NCBI RefSeq assembly: GCF_000313135.1
Contig: NW_004457554.1
Coordinates: 84,054-148,053, forward strand
Direction: 5' to 3'
DNA: 64,000 bases
From: Acanthamoeba castellanii str. Neff
Lineage: Eukaryota; Discosea; Longamoebia; Acanthamoebidae
Shown: in pieces, positions 32,638-45,187 of the stretch
How positions within the stretch are numbered: the stretch's first letter is position 1
Layout of the letters: each line of letters begins with the position of its first letter
The notes under the pieces: generated by a model
The model's input: only the letters and a program-made list of their open reading frames with translations
Databases searched by the model: none
Told to the model about the DNA's origin: nothing
Made by a program: the position numbers and the translations under genes

Positions 32638-35600
32638 ATGAACGGCTCTGCCCCCGCCGCTGCGGCGCCGCAGCCGCACAAGCCGGTGCAGCGCGGCGAC
32701 AGCGCTGAAGGGTACCCGTCACCGGTGGCTCCTGCGGCGAGCCCGACGTCAGCGCCGGCCGTGCGCGACGTGCGGGAGCGTAGCGGACCGTGGCCCTCTT
32801 CACCACGCTGGCCGAAGGGATGGAGGAAATGCAGAAGCGGATCGCGAGGGCCAACAACAACAGCGGAGGGCCAGACAATTCTCTCGCCAGCAGCGTGCCG
32901 GCCCATGCGGTCTACTATGGAATGTCGACAATGGCGGCGGCGGCCAGGCGGGACTCGGCGGCTCCGCGGTCGCCCTTCGCCGAGCGGAGCGCCCGCGACA
33001 GGCCGAGACCCAGCGCTGGCACGCCGACGCGCGAGCAGAGAAAGAGACAAAGAACGCGAACGCGAAAGCGAAAGAGAAACAGATGAGCCGCAGCGAAGAG
33101 CGACGACTACGACGACAAAGAAAGAAAAGAAGAAAGAAGAGAAGAAGAAGAAAAAGAGACGTGAGGCGACGACAGCGACAGCCTCTGGCCAGCCAGACGA
33201 GAGACGGAGGCGGCGCGCGGGCTCGGACGCGTCGTCGACCCGCGACAGACGGGCGAGCGACTCGTGGGACGCAGCGGGTGGGGAAGAGATCAGGAGGGCC
33301 ATTGACTCGGCGTCGCCAGCGACAAAGCGGCGAGGCGGCGCTGGCGCAGGCGGGGGCGTGGCACCGTCGTCGCCGGCGGCCGAGCAGCGCAAGCGACGGC
33401 CCAGCGTAGGCTCGCGGGGCAGCAAAGACCCATCAGAAGACGCCGGCGCTGCGCCAGAAAAGAGAGAAGAGCGAAAGGAAGAACGAAAGAGAGAAGAGAG
33501 AAGCGGCGGTGGCGGCAAGGCCAAGACTGCTGAGGTGAGGTCAGCAATGGCAACAACGTTGTGCGGCGCAACCGGAGCGGGAGCCTGGGCGAGCCGGCGG
33601 ACAAGACGCAGAACAACGTGGCCACCGCGGCGGCTAGGCCGCGGCACCGGCGGAGTCGGAGTCGAGTCGAGGGCCGGGGCGCCACCGACGAGGTCCGGCT
33701 CAGCGCTGACGTCACTGCGACTGACGTCTCCCTCGGCGGGCGACGCGAGCGACGACCGAGCAGCTCCACCAGGGACCCGTCGACCTCCCGACAGCCGTCG
33801 ATACCGGCGCCATGCGGAGGCCTGACCGACCGGTCGCCCACTCCGCGCGTAGCCCCGCTCGACCTGACCCGCCCACGCCCGCTGCCCAATTGGGTCGACG
33901 ATCATAGTGTGGGCGACGAGCCCGGTGCCGGCAATGACGGTGCGCCCAAGAGCGGAGGCCGCAAGAGTTCGCTGCTGGACAAGATGGCGCACCTGCTTCT
34001 GAGCCCCGGCCGGCGCCAGCGTGACGGCCAGAGCGCGACCGAGCAGACAGCGACAGCGCTCGGGGCCGGGGCTGCGGGCGGCAGCCGATCGCAGCAGGGC
34101 AGCCGGCGGCCGAGCAACAGCAGCCTCAGCGATAGTGGCGACAGCGCGCCGGTCGCAACCCAGCTGAGCGACAGCGCGGGGAGTAACAAGACGCGGACGC
34201 CGCGGGAGCGCGGGCGGAAGGACAGCGCCGCGGCGGCGGCTGAGGAGCGAAACCAGGCCGGCGCTGGCGCAGAGCGGAGCAGGTCGGCGTCGGCGAGCGG
34301 CGACGATGTGGCAGACGGGGCCGTCAGCCACGGCGCGCCGCCAGGCCTGCAGCAGGCCGAGCCAGCCAAGCGAGAGGCTGGCGGCATCGGAGGGCCAGAC
34401 ACTGCGCACGACCTGCCGACGGACGAGGCCGTCATCGCACCCAAGCGACGCGCCGTCATGGCCCTCCGCAAACGATTCAACACCGGTAACCTTGCGACAC
34501 TGTGTGTGTCGTGTCGTGTCGTGTGCGTGTCGTGTCGTGTGCGTGTCCGTGCGTGCGTTATGCGTGTTGTCAACTCACATCTGGCATTCCAGGGCCGAGT
34601 CCATTGGGCGAACCGGCCCTGAGGCGAACCGAGAAGTCCAAGCAGCTCAAGCAGCAGGCCGGCGCCTGGGTCTCGAACCGGGCCAGCGACCCGCTCAGCC
34701 TCGACGACTACCCCTCAACCACCAGCACCGACGGCGGGCTCGGCCCCAGCGGCCGCAGCGGCCGCAGCGCCAGCAACCCCAACGTGTCGCGGTCGGAGAT
34801 GATGAAGGTCAAGTGGGGCGACTGCACCCGCGACAAGCTCGACCTCGAGGACCAGTCATCGTCACCGTCGTCGCCACGGAACGGCGGCGGCGGAGTGGAG
34901 GAGCTGGACATGGTGCGGGGCATTGGGGTGGGCAACGCGATAGGGATGGGCACGGTGCTGGTGCGGGACGAGATCCAATCCGACGCGCGCGAGCCGACAA
35001 CCGACGCGGCGGGCTCGCCGCTGCCTCGTCGCGTGCTACGCTCGTCGTCGCAGAACGCGCGGCTCCACAGGTACGCACACACACACACACAGTAACTATC
35101 ATCATTCCGTGCATTCCATTCCATTTTGGCTGACGTGGCACATGACGCATTTGGCAGCGTGCTGGACCAGCCCTCGTTCCTGCGCCAGGCCTCGCCGATC
35201 ACGCTGGAGCAGGTGTTGCGCAACACGTCGATGCGGAGGATCTTCCACCATCACGTCGAGAAGACCTTCTGCGCCGAGAACATTGAATTCTACGTCGCCG
35301 TGCATCGCTACAAGTACGACAACTCTCGTTTTTCAATCAATGCCTTCATTCTTTTTTTCGCTTTCGTTCTTTCGTTCTTGCTCTTCTTAATGTGGCTTGC
35401 TGACGTCATCGCCCAACGCTGGGCGTGGACCACCGCAGGAATTTGTTCCCCAATGCCATGCAGGAGGGTGCGATGGACACGATCAAACAGTCGGCCGAGC
35501 ACATCTACTCCACCTTCATGGCCCCGGTACGCGCTTCCCCTTCATTCCTTCGTTGTCCTCTATTTGGCCTTTTTTCTTTTGTTTTGCGCTTACACACGAC

Positions 35601-37809
35601 CACCGCACACGACACACGACACACGACACACGACACACGACACACGACACACCGCACATACATTAGGAGGCGCCCAAGCAAATCAATGTGGACGTCACGA
35701 TGGGGCGGAATGTGAAGGCCAAGCTGGACAACCCCACCAAGTACATATCGGCCTTCCTTTTGTGTTCGGGTGTAGTAATGTTCTAATCACACACACGCAC
35801 CACACACACAACACACACCCACACACCCACACCCACAACACACAACACACATGCAGGGAGATGTTCGACGAGTCGCAGCGGGCCATTCAGGAGCTCGTGC
35901 ACTGCTCGATCCTGCCCAAGTTCTATCAGTCGACCGAATTCAGGACCACCGCCGGTACAGCCGGCAGTCTCTTGCTCGGCTTCCGTTTATCCAACTCCTC
36001 ACACGACACACGACACACCGACACCACACGACACACGACACACACGACACACGCACACACGCACGCACACGCACACGCACACGCACACGCACACACGATA
36101 GAATTCGAGGAGGTGAAACAAGCGCTGGCGCTGGAGAACGAGAAGCTGCAACGGATGCTGGCGAGCCTGAGCGAGCAGCGCAATCGCATCGCCCTGCTCG
36201 AGCAGAAGCGGGCCATGCTCCACCAGTACTACAACAATTTTGAAGAAACCGCCGCCGAACTTTCCAGGTGCGTGTGTGCAATCGTGCGTGCGCGTGTGCG
36301 GTGGCGCATGTGCGTGTGCGTGTGCGGTAGCGCGTGTGCCGTCGCGCGCGTGCGTGTGCGGTGGTGCTTGTGTGTGCGAGTGCTGAAAAATGGAAGCAGG
36401 AAGCGACGTGAGAAGGAGCTGCGGCTGCTGAGTGAGATGGGTTCGGCCTACGACGCACCGGCCGTGCGGGGCCGCGAGGCCGCGGGCGGGAAGGAGGCCC
36501 AGAGCGGAGGAGCCCCGGCAGAGCAGCAGCAGGAGAAGGGCCTGCCCGCCCTGCGCCGCTGGGCGCTGTGGTCCGACCAGGCCAAGCCCTACACGTCGCC
36601 CCTCGACCACCTCCTCAGCATCGAAGGTCCGTTGTGTGTCGTGTGTGTGTCGTGTCGTGTCGTGTCATGTGTGTGTGTGTTGTCGGGTGTTGTGTCGTGT
36701 GCGGTTGGTAACAAAATGCTGTTGGTTGCCAAACAGTGATCGAAGCCAAGGATCTGGTGGCGCGAGACAAGCGCGGGTTCAGCAACCCGTACGTGGTGGT
36801 CAAGTACGGGAAGCAGAAGTGCACCACCCGCACTGTATTTAAGAACCTCAACCCGCGCTGGCGCGAGCACTTCCTCTTGTACGCGCCCTTCCCTGTTTAT
36901 TTATTTTATTATTTAATTAATTATTTAATTATTTAATTACATTTACATTTGATTTAGTATTTGCTCATATTTGGACGTAACGCACATTATGGCAAATGCG
37001 TTGCACAGTAATGTAAAGCAAGAGGAGGCTCATAAGCTGTGGCTCACGGTGTGGGACTACAACGTCATCGGCTCCGGCGAATTTTTGGTGCGTGTCTCAT
37101 GTGTGTGCGGTCGTGTGCGATCTTGCCGTGTGTGTGTGTGTGTCGTGTTGCTGACTCTGCGCCATCATGGAGCGATAGGGGTGCTTGAGCTTTGCGTCGC
37201 CGAAGCTCTTCATCAACAGCAGCGACCGCTGGTGGACCCTCGAGGCCCGCAAGGACGGTGAACTCGTCAGCGGCAAGATTCGGCTCATCCTCCACTTCCG
37301 CAAGGTGCGCTTGCTTTCCGTGTGCGTGTGGTGTCGCGCGCGTGTGTCGTTGCGTGTCATATCTGATCGTGTGCGTACGTGTGTGCGATCGTGTGCGCAC
37401 GTGTGTGCGCACACAGCAAATGGACCGGGACGAGGAGCTGGAGCTGGAGCTGCAGAAGGTGCGCAGCGCCATCCGCGAGGAGATGGCCACCCTCCAGAAG
37501 ACCTCCGGGCCGGGCGGCCTCTGGGCCGGCCGACCACCGAACCAGAAGGACGACGGCGCCGGCGGGGCGGCGGCCCCGAAGGACCAGGTCGAGAAGCTCG
37601 TGCGGACTCTCAACGAGCGACGGCAGAAGCTCGAGAAGGAGGTGGTCGACCGCAACCGGGAGCGAGGAGAGTCATCATCGCCGCCGTCGACATCGTCGTC
37701 ATCGTCGTCATCACTTTCATTGTCGTCTTCGTCTGGTCCATCGTCATCGTCATCGTCGTCATCGCTCGACAGCAGCAACGACAAGGGCCGAACCGATTCG
37801 CTGTCTTGA
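32638..37809 (+). CDS. RGS domain protein with C2 domain
   Basis: Predicted regulator of heterotrimeric G-protein alpha subunits with a lipid- or calcium-binding C2 module. Exon 1 (about 32638-34485) is low-complexity, Arg/Ser-rich, and changes frame (see findings). Later exons are in frame: 34593-35070, 35158-35313, 35439-35526, 35667-35740, 35857-35954, 36102-36267, 36400-36626, 36737-36878, 37009-37087, 37179-37304 and 37417-37809. The RGS box starts LEQVLRNTSMRRIFHHHVEK and continues CAENIEFYVAVHRYK. It runs through IYSTFMAP, INVDVTMG and MFDESQRAIQELV. A coiled coil follows. The C2 domain has VIEAKDLVARDKRGFSNPYV, FKNLNPRWREHF and LWLTVWDYNVIGSGEFL; loop acidic residues are present, so calcium binding is possible. 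A coiled-coil and polyserine tail ends it. Confidence 0.85.
35605..35651. repeat. Intronic 7-mer repeat (ACACGAC)n
   Basis: Several copies of ACACGAC in the intron between two RGS-domain exons, from the same repeat family as the larger arrays. Confidence 0.85.
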
Positions 37810-37873
37810 TTGTGGTTGAGTTGTCATCATTTTTGAATTCCATTTACACACACACACACACGGAGGCCCTCTT

Positions 37874-39610
37874 CTAACAGTGCGCGAGGCCCTCTTGTTG
37901 CAGGATGTAGTCGACGGCCTCTGTGTGTTGTTGAAGAAGAGCCACATGCAAGCATGGTCAACACTTGTCTTTTGTTTCTTTTGTTGAGGCGAAAGGTGGG
38001 AGTGGTTAGTACCGGTGATGGAGGGGCAGACGTGGGTGGCCGGGTGCTGCGAGTCGTTATCGTCGGTGCTCTGGAAGCAGCCCGTGCGCACCAGAATCGA
38101 AGTCCAGCCCATTCCATTCGCGCCCTTGATGTCTGATCGCAGCAAACAAATGTAAAATACAAAATAAAATAACAAACACAAATAAAGAAATAAACACAAA
38201 TAATGTTAAAATAATGTCATAGGTACCGGAGAGTGGATTGTCGCCGACGGCGTAGATGCGCTGTGGCGGCTCGGCGTGGCCTCGCTGCTCCAGCAGCTCC
38301 GTGATTCGGCGGATGGCGTACTCGTAGGTGGCCCGATAGGGCTTGCCAAAGAGCACGCTCTTCAGCTCCCGCCCGCTAACGCTCTGTCAGTCGACCGCAC
38401 ACGCACACACGCACCACACGCACCACACCACACACCACGACACACCACCGCACACACGCACACGAGACGACACACGCATGACACGCATGAGAAACAGCGA
38501 AACTTGATGGTTGGTGGTTGTGTTGTTGTGCGGCGCACCTTGTACAGGGCTTCAAGGCACACGTGGAATGCGCCGTTGGTGAATCGCATCAGGTGGAACT
38601 GGTTGGCGTAGGCCAGGTCCGGGTTGGCCAGGAACACCGGGAGCTGCTGCTGCTCCTCGTCGCCAGCCTCTTCCTAAGCACACATGCACAGTGCGTCGTG
38701 TGCGGTTGTGCGTGTGCAGTGTGCGATCGTGCGTGTGCGGTTGTGCGTGGTGTGCGTGTGGTGTGCGTGTGCGTGTGCGTGTGCGGTTGTTGTACGGTGA
38801 TTGGCGCGGCTCGCCTGGAGGTGTCCAAAATGTTGCCGTTGGTGAGGACGAGGTCCACGCAGATCTGCAAGGCCTCGCCCCAGTCCTCCGGATGCTGCAC
38901 GGGTTTCATCATCGTTAAAAGTATATCGTTCGCGGGTGTGTTGCGTGTGCGCGTGCGGTGTGTGCGGTGCGATGGCGTGCAACTGGTGTGTACGTTCAAA
39001 ATGAAGATGGCTTCGAACACCGTGGCGGCGGCGGGGGCACGGGGCGCTGTGGTCTCCGCCGCCGGCTCGACCTCGTCGTAGCGCTTGGAGGGGTACAGGA
39101 ACGGGTGCCGCCGCGCGAACTCCTGGATCGTCACAAAGTTCGTGAAGCCATAGCTACAGCCGGGCCGTCAGCTAAATTAAATTGGTTTTAATAATTATAA
39201 ATATAATTATAATTATAATTTGATTCTGTTATAAATTGAAAAAAATAAATAAAAAGTCGGTGGCCGTACTTGGTCATGACGCGGGTGGCGGAGGCCACGG
39301 AAGAGCCGACAGCCAGCACCGGCCGGTCGGCGAAGCGGGGCAGCAGGCCGCGCATGGGGGTGTGGGACTGGACGAGGCGCGCGGGCGAGATGGCGTCCCA
39401 ACCGAGCAGGCGGCGGTAGTGCGCGGCCTTGCCCTCCTCGGTCTCTCCGCCGGAGTTGGTGACGAAGATGAACGGCACCCCGGCGGCCTCGAGCCGCTCC
39501 AGCGCCTCCCGCGCGCCGGCGATCGGCTCTGGCCCCTTGTGCAGCACTCCGTCCACGTCCAGCACCACCGCCGCAGCACCGTGCCCCACACCTGCCGTCG
39601 CACCCTCCAT
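37874..39610 (-). CDS. HDHD5: HAD-family protein of the HDHD5/CECR5 type
   Basis: HAD-superfamily hydrolase-like protein. Seven exons: 39610-39270, 39153-38994, 38894-38796, 38673-38539, 38383-38227, 38132-38013 and 37920-37874, total 1059 nt, 352 residues. All HAD motifs are present. Motif I is VVLDVDGVLHKG with the nucleophile Asp and the D+2 Asp. Motif II is FIFVTNSGG. Motif III Lys lies in LFGKPYRATYEYA. Motif IV is YAVGDNPLSGTDIKGAN. The ending EAVDYILQQEG corresponds to the conserved C-terminus of HDHD5. The physiological substrate of this family is not settled, and animal HDHD5 is mitochondrial; I see no clear presequence here. It is tail to tail with the RGS-C2 gene, only 64 bases apart. 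Confidence 0.92.
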
Positions 39611-39744
39611 CTTTGAATTGATTTTAAAACCAATTTTTAATTCAATGAAAAGATCAAGAAAACTAAAAAGGAAAGTAAATGAAAAAGCAGGAATGTTTGG
39701 TATATTTAAATTACACTTGGGTGGAGCCAGAGGCCTCTCTTGGA

Positions 39745-42700
39745 TCAGAGGATCTGGTTCTTCTGGGCATTGCGCGGCTCGCGCTGGAGGGACACCTCGA
39801 AGAGCTCCTTCTCGCTGGGGCATGTCATGTCGTCCAGGAAGGTCGCCACCGCGCCCACGTAGGTCAAGTTGTACCCACTGTTCTGGTATTGCCCAAACAG
39901 GTCTATCACCCTGTGTTGTTTGGTGTGTTGTTTGGTGTGTTGCGTGTTGTGTTGTTTAGCTGCATCGTCCATCATTGTGATGGAGCTCAACATAGCAGGT
40001 GCTGAAGAAGAAGAAGAAGAAGCTGAAGCGTACCTGTGGACGAGGCTCCGCTTGTACCAATTGATGAGTCCGTTGGTTTCGTCAGGGTTGCCATCTTCCA
40101 TAAATCTGAACCCGATCTCAGTGAGCTCAGCGCACACGACACACACACGCCGACACGCCGACACGACACGACACGACACGACACGACACGACACGACACT
40201 CACACACCGCCGCACACGACACACGGGTGGTTTGCGTACACGAGATCGGACAAGTGGACGGCGATGAAGGGGATGCAGGGCGGGTTGATGGAGGCGAGGG
40301 TCTCGCGGTAGGCCTTGTACGACCCCTCGGGCGACATCAGCGTCTCCAGTCGCTCCAGGGTCTCCAGCGATTTGCGGGACATGAGCGCCTTGGTCCACTT
40401 GAGCCGCGCCACGCACGCGTTGTTCATCCCGCTCACCAGCGCCATCAGCAGATTGAAGTTGTTCATTCGCTCCACGTGCTGCGCCCAACGAAAAGAGAAG
40501 AAATCGTAAGCGACCGTGCGCCGTGTGCGGTGCGTGTCGTGCGATGCGTGTCGTGTCGTGCGGGGGGGGGGTGTACCTTGGCTATCTTGATGAGCGACTC
40601 CCATCGCTTGGCGCGGTATTTGGCCTTGACGGGCTCGAGGATGAGCGAGATCACCCACATCGACGTTTCGTTCCACTTTTGGATCATGTGCAACACGTTG
40701 AACGCCTTGTGGTGCAGCTTCTCCTTGTTCCACGCCTGTGGCACATCGTCATCGTCGTCATCATCGAGCGTTTAGCCGCACGCATCACACGCACCGCACA
40801 CACACACGCACGCAACACACTCACACACACACCACCGCACACGACACTGAGATGGGCGCACGCACTTGGTCGAGCAGCTCGGACGATTTGATTTCGCGGT
40901 AGAGCAGGAACTCGCGGAGGGTGAGCTGGCGCGCGACCTCCTCTTCGTCAAAATCGAAAATGGACATAGCTACGTCCGCGCCCGCGCCCGACACCACCTC
41001 CGCCCCCACCTGCACGGACCGCCGCCACTTCTCGTGCCTCCGTTCCAACTGCGTCATGCGTGCGTGTGCGGTGCGGTGCGTGCGGTGTTAGGGTTGCCAG
41101 GGTTGATCGATTGAGGCTCTCGTAATACCTTGGGCGCAGGGGCGGTGGAGCCCTTGCTGACGATTAGGACGCGGCCTCGGGTGACGCGGCTCTTCAGCCC
41201 ACATGTCTGCCAACAACAAACAAATACATAAATAAAATAGTTAATGACACGTCAGTGCGTGACGTGGCGCATTCCAACAGTGGAATGTGGATGGATGGGG
41301 TTTGGGGTGGGGTGTGGCCACGTACTCGCTTCACGATGGCGTTGCGGAGTACGCCGGTCACAGAGTCGTGGCCGTCGACGGCCAGGCTCTCGTCGACAAA
41401 ATTGACCACGGTCTGGATGAGGTCGTGGTCGAAATCGTCAAAGTGTTGCGACACCCAATACTTGAGCACGTTGCACACTCGCAGCTGGATTCGCTTCACC
41501 TCGGAGTCCGAGTGGGTCGCGGCCGGTACGTGGTATCTGTGCGCAGGACATCGACGGGTAAGCACCACAGACAGACCAGAAAGCGCGAAAACGAAAACGA
41601 AATCAAAAACGAAAAATAAGATAAAAGAAACAGATAAAAGAAATAGATAAATCACGTCACACAGAGAGAACGGGTACCGCTCGATGAGCTTGTTGAGGAG
41701 CGTGCGCGGATTGGTAAAGGAAAGATAGGTCATCAAAAACGCGTGCATGTATCGCACATCTGAGATCATACCACGACAACGACGCAACACCAGGGCTTAG
41801 CCATCGCAGTACGAGCGAGAAGGAAGGTGTGTTGTGTGTGCTGTGTGTGCTGTGTGTTTGTGCATTTGTGCATTTGTGCATTTGTGTTTGTGTGTTGTGT
41901 GCTTACCGGTGGCGGTGGCGGAGGTGAGGTGTATGACGAGCTTGTTGAGGGTGCCGGCGAGCAGGACCGTCTTGCCGTCGGTCCCCGTCTCCAGCGTGCA
42001 GTACTGCGGACCCTCCGGCTCGGTCCATATATTGACCCGCTCGCCGTACTTTCCCGTGTCCTCCTTGCCTGCAACATAATAAATCAATAAATAAAGAAAT
42101 AACATTACAAAAAAGAACAATTAACCATTAAATAAAAAATAATGGTACCGATGGTGAGGGTGGAGGGGAGCTGCTCGAGGGAGACCTTGACGGTGCCGAC
42201 GGTGATGCCATCGCCCGCGGCGCCGTCCTTGTCCTTGCCGCCGCCCGCCTTGGAGGCCTTGGGCGGCTTCTCGCTGCCCTTGCCCGACCGCTTGGCCACC
42301 ATCGCCGCGGCGGCCATGGCCAGGCCCTTGGCCCCGTCGCCGCCGGCGTCACCGGCTTTGGCCGCCCCGCTGGGCGTGGGCAGCTGCTGAGCCGCAGCCA
42401 TCTTAACGATGAGCGCGCACGAGGGCGGCACGTTCTGGTCGTTGAGCGAGCTGCGCGGGTTGAGCGCCGCGGGCACGGCGGGCGAGTGGAGCGTGAGCTT
42501 GTCCGTCTGCGTGGTGTCGATGCGGAAGCGGCGGCAGATGACCCGGATCACGTCGTCCACCGGCGCCGAGAAGTCGATGTCGACCACCTGCTCGCGGCCC
42601 ATGATCACAATCGCGACCGGCTGCAGCTTGACCCGCACCTCAAACTGTACAACGTGTGTGTTGCCAAGTGTGAGGGAACGCTTGGAATGTGGTTGGGGGG

Positions 42701-45187
42701 ACGTGTGCATACCGACTTGATGCCGTAGGACCAGATGGGCATCTGCGGGCGGAACTCGACGCCGGCCTTGTTGCACAGTTTGTACTTCTCCTTGGACTCG
42801 CTGACTTGCAGGTTGTTGAAGAGAAGCAGATCGTACAGGTCCTGCACCGTGTCGTGCGCTCGGAACTTGTACACATCCCTGCAACACCCACGACACGACA
42901 CGACCAAAGACATACGACACACACGACACGCGCGTAAGAGTGTATGCAGAGATATAGGGCGGTGAGTAGCGTACGTGATCCGGTCTTTGCCCAAAGGAAC
43001 GGTCAGCGTGAATGATTTGTACAAAGGTCGCAGCTCAATCACAGCCTGAACGACACACACGACACACACGACACACACGACACACACGACACACGACACA
43101 CAGTGAGAAGAGCAGGCACAGGACGTGGGTGGGAGTGGGCGCACGTTTTCTTCGAGGCGGAGTTCGTCGAGAGATGCCGCGAGGGGCATCCACATCTGTG
43201 AGGCCGGGACGAAGAGGGCGGCGCTGAAGCGGTCCTTGATAGGGAACAGCTTGAGCGCACGCCGCAGCACGTCCTTCACCAGGGCGGTCCGGTTGAAACC
43301 CAACAGACACTCGTTCAACCCTGTACCGCGTTGCGTGTGACGTGACGTGACGTGTGTGTGTGTGTCGTGTGTGTCGTGCGTGTCGTGTGTGTCGTGTGTG
43401 TGCGTGTGTGTGCGTGTGTGCGCGTGTGTGTGCGTGTGTGTGCGTGCGTGTGTGATGAGCTACAAGTGTGCGTGATGAATGATCGATGTCAGGCAAAGCG
43501 CGAGCCGTAGACATTGCGTACCCTTTTGGTCGCCGCAGGTATTAACGACACGCAGGTGAAGCTGATTGAGATCCTTCAGTTGCTGGTGCATTCGCCGAAA
43601 CTCTAGTTTCGTCTGCAGACAGGGCCGCGGTCAGGCACCAACACCGGCGGTTCCATACAGGAGCGGTCGCAAGTAAACGACACAAATGTGAGGCGAGAAA
43701 GAGAGAGAGAGAGAGAGAGTACCGCAATGCTCGGCGCGTGGGTAGCGAGCAGGTCGTCCTCCCTCAGAGACTTGCCGTCGGCGGTGAACAGCGCGTACTC
43801 GTCCTGCATTGCACCAACCACTGTGCGTTGGCTGATGGCCAACAACAGAAAAAACAAAAAAATAATACAAAAATAATACAAAATACAAAATACAAATAAA
43901 AGGACGAGCGCGCGTAGGGCGTACCAGAGGATGCTGGGCTGAGTCGGCGATCTTGCGCGTGATCTTGTGCACCACTTCCCACACAGTCGTGTCCTCCTGT
44001 GCTCGAGAGAACAACAGCCGGCTCAGATGCAACGCACCACCGCACACACGCGCGCGCATGGAGAGAAACGTGCACTGTACCTCGACGCGCTGCGTATAGC
44101 TGGATTGGTTGTCGCGAATGGAGATCTTCACCAGCTGCGGCGGCCTGTCGGGCAACACCAGATCCAATTCGTCCTGCAAACAAAGTCGTGATTCCACACG
44201 TTAGCGTGTGTGCGTGTGCGACGTGTGCGACGTGTGCGACGTGTGCGGTGGCGGAGAGCTGCGGTACTTCGTCGCGTAGGTTGTAGGAGGCGAGGGTGCG
44301 CTCGCGGTAGAGGAAGAACGGCGAGCCGCCCTCGTTGCTCCGCTCGCCAGGCACAGGAAGCGCCACGGCTTCCGTATGGCCTCCTCGAGCGACGCCCCCT
44401 GATCGCCGCCGCCGCCGAACGCCGAGATCGAAGAGCTCGACGAAGAAAAAGGCGATGGTGACGATGAAGACGAAGACGAAGACGAAGACGGTAAAGACGA
44501 CGACGACGACGAGGTCAAAGTGGTGGCGGACGAGGCGGGCGGAGGAGGCGGCAGGGCGGAGAAGAGCCGGCGCACGGTCTGGTCGATGGCCTCTTCGACG
44601 GTGGAGGCCGGGGTGAACTGGAGGCGGATGCCCACGTCGCGGTCCGGGCAGTAGACGTTGAGCAGCACCAGCGGCGGGGCCGAGGCCACGTCCGTGGCCG
44701 AGAGCGCGGACGAGAGCGAGGTGGTGGTCAGCGATGCTGAAGAAGTAGAAGAAGAAGACGACGACGATGATGATGATGGTGATGATAGAGGCGAAGACGG
44801 GGACGAGGAGAGATAGGGGTCGTAATGGTCCGCGCGGCGTGTGGGGACGGAGCCCGCGGAGGAGGGCAGATGCGACGTAGATGCGGATGAGTCGCTGGAA
44901 GAGGAGGCAAGAGAGGAAGAGGAAGAAGAGGAGGCGGCCATGGCCATGAAGATGGTCGGGGTGGAGGGCAGGGACGAAGAGGAGAGGGAGAGGGACGAAC
45001 GCGCAGATGAAGAGGGCGATGATGGATGCACTCTACGTTCGGCCGGGCTGCGGAGGATGATGGAGTCGCGCTTGCCCGGCTGGGCGCGGATGGCGCTGGG
45101 CGGCAACGAGGAGGAGATCGCAGATACAGAAGTCGATAAGGATGACGATGAGTGGGTGGGGCTCAGGCCTCCATTTTGCCAGGACAT
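39745..45187 (-). CDS. Ras guanine-nucleotide exchange factor (REM + CDC25) with ubiquitin-like N-terminal modules
   Basis: Predicted activator of Ras/Rap GTPases. Eighteen exons: 45187-44268, 44173-44081, 43996-43925, 43803-43723, 43612-43522, 43320-43145, 43045-42975, 42878-42713, 42644-42149, 42068-41907, 41759-41678, 41536-41326, 41206-41129, 41048-40866, 40735-40577, 40478-40240, 40105-40034 and 39910-39745. A Ser-rich N-terminus leads into several segments with ubiquitin/RA-like strand patterns (VNVYCPDRDVGIRLQF, KISIRDNQSSYTQRVE, YKSFTLTVPLGKDRI, VKLQPVAIVIMGREQVVDI). The REM domain holds HAFLMTYLSFTNPRTLLNKL. The CDC25 domain has LTLREFLLYREIKSSELLDQ, FNLLMALVSGMNNACVARL, PCIPFIAVHLSDL and DETNGLINWYKRSLV. 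Exon 1 needs a one-base shift near 44335-44350. Target GTPase unknown. Confidence 0.92.
40161..40199. repeat. Intronic 5-mer repeat (ACACG)n
   Basis: Seven to eight copies of ACACG in the intron inside the CDC25 domain of the RasGEF gene. Confidence 0.9.
43345..43452. repeat. Intronic GTGTGTC/GTGTGC-rich tract
   Basis: Irregular GT-rich microsatellite in a RasGEF intron, mixing GTGTGTCGT and GTGTGCGT units. It is a degenerate member of the intronic repeat family. Confidence 0.85.

Noticed and set aside
32604..34409. Antisense frame of about 600 codons opposite the RGS-C2 N-terminus
   Set aside because: GC-rich sequence lacks stop codons on the complementary strand. The peptide is Ala/Arg/Leu/Ser-rich shadow sequence, and the forward strand joins to real RGS exons.
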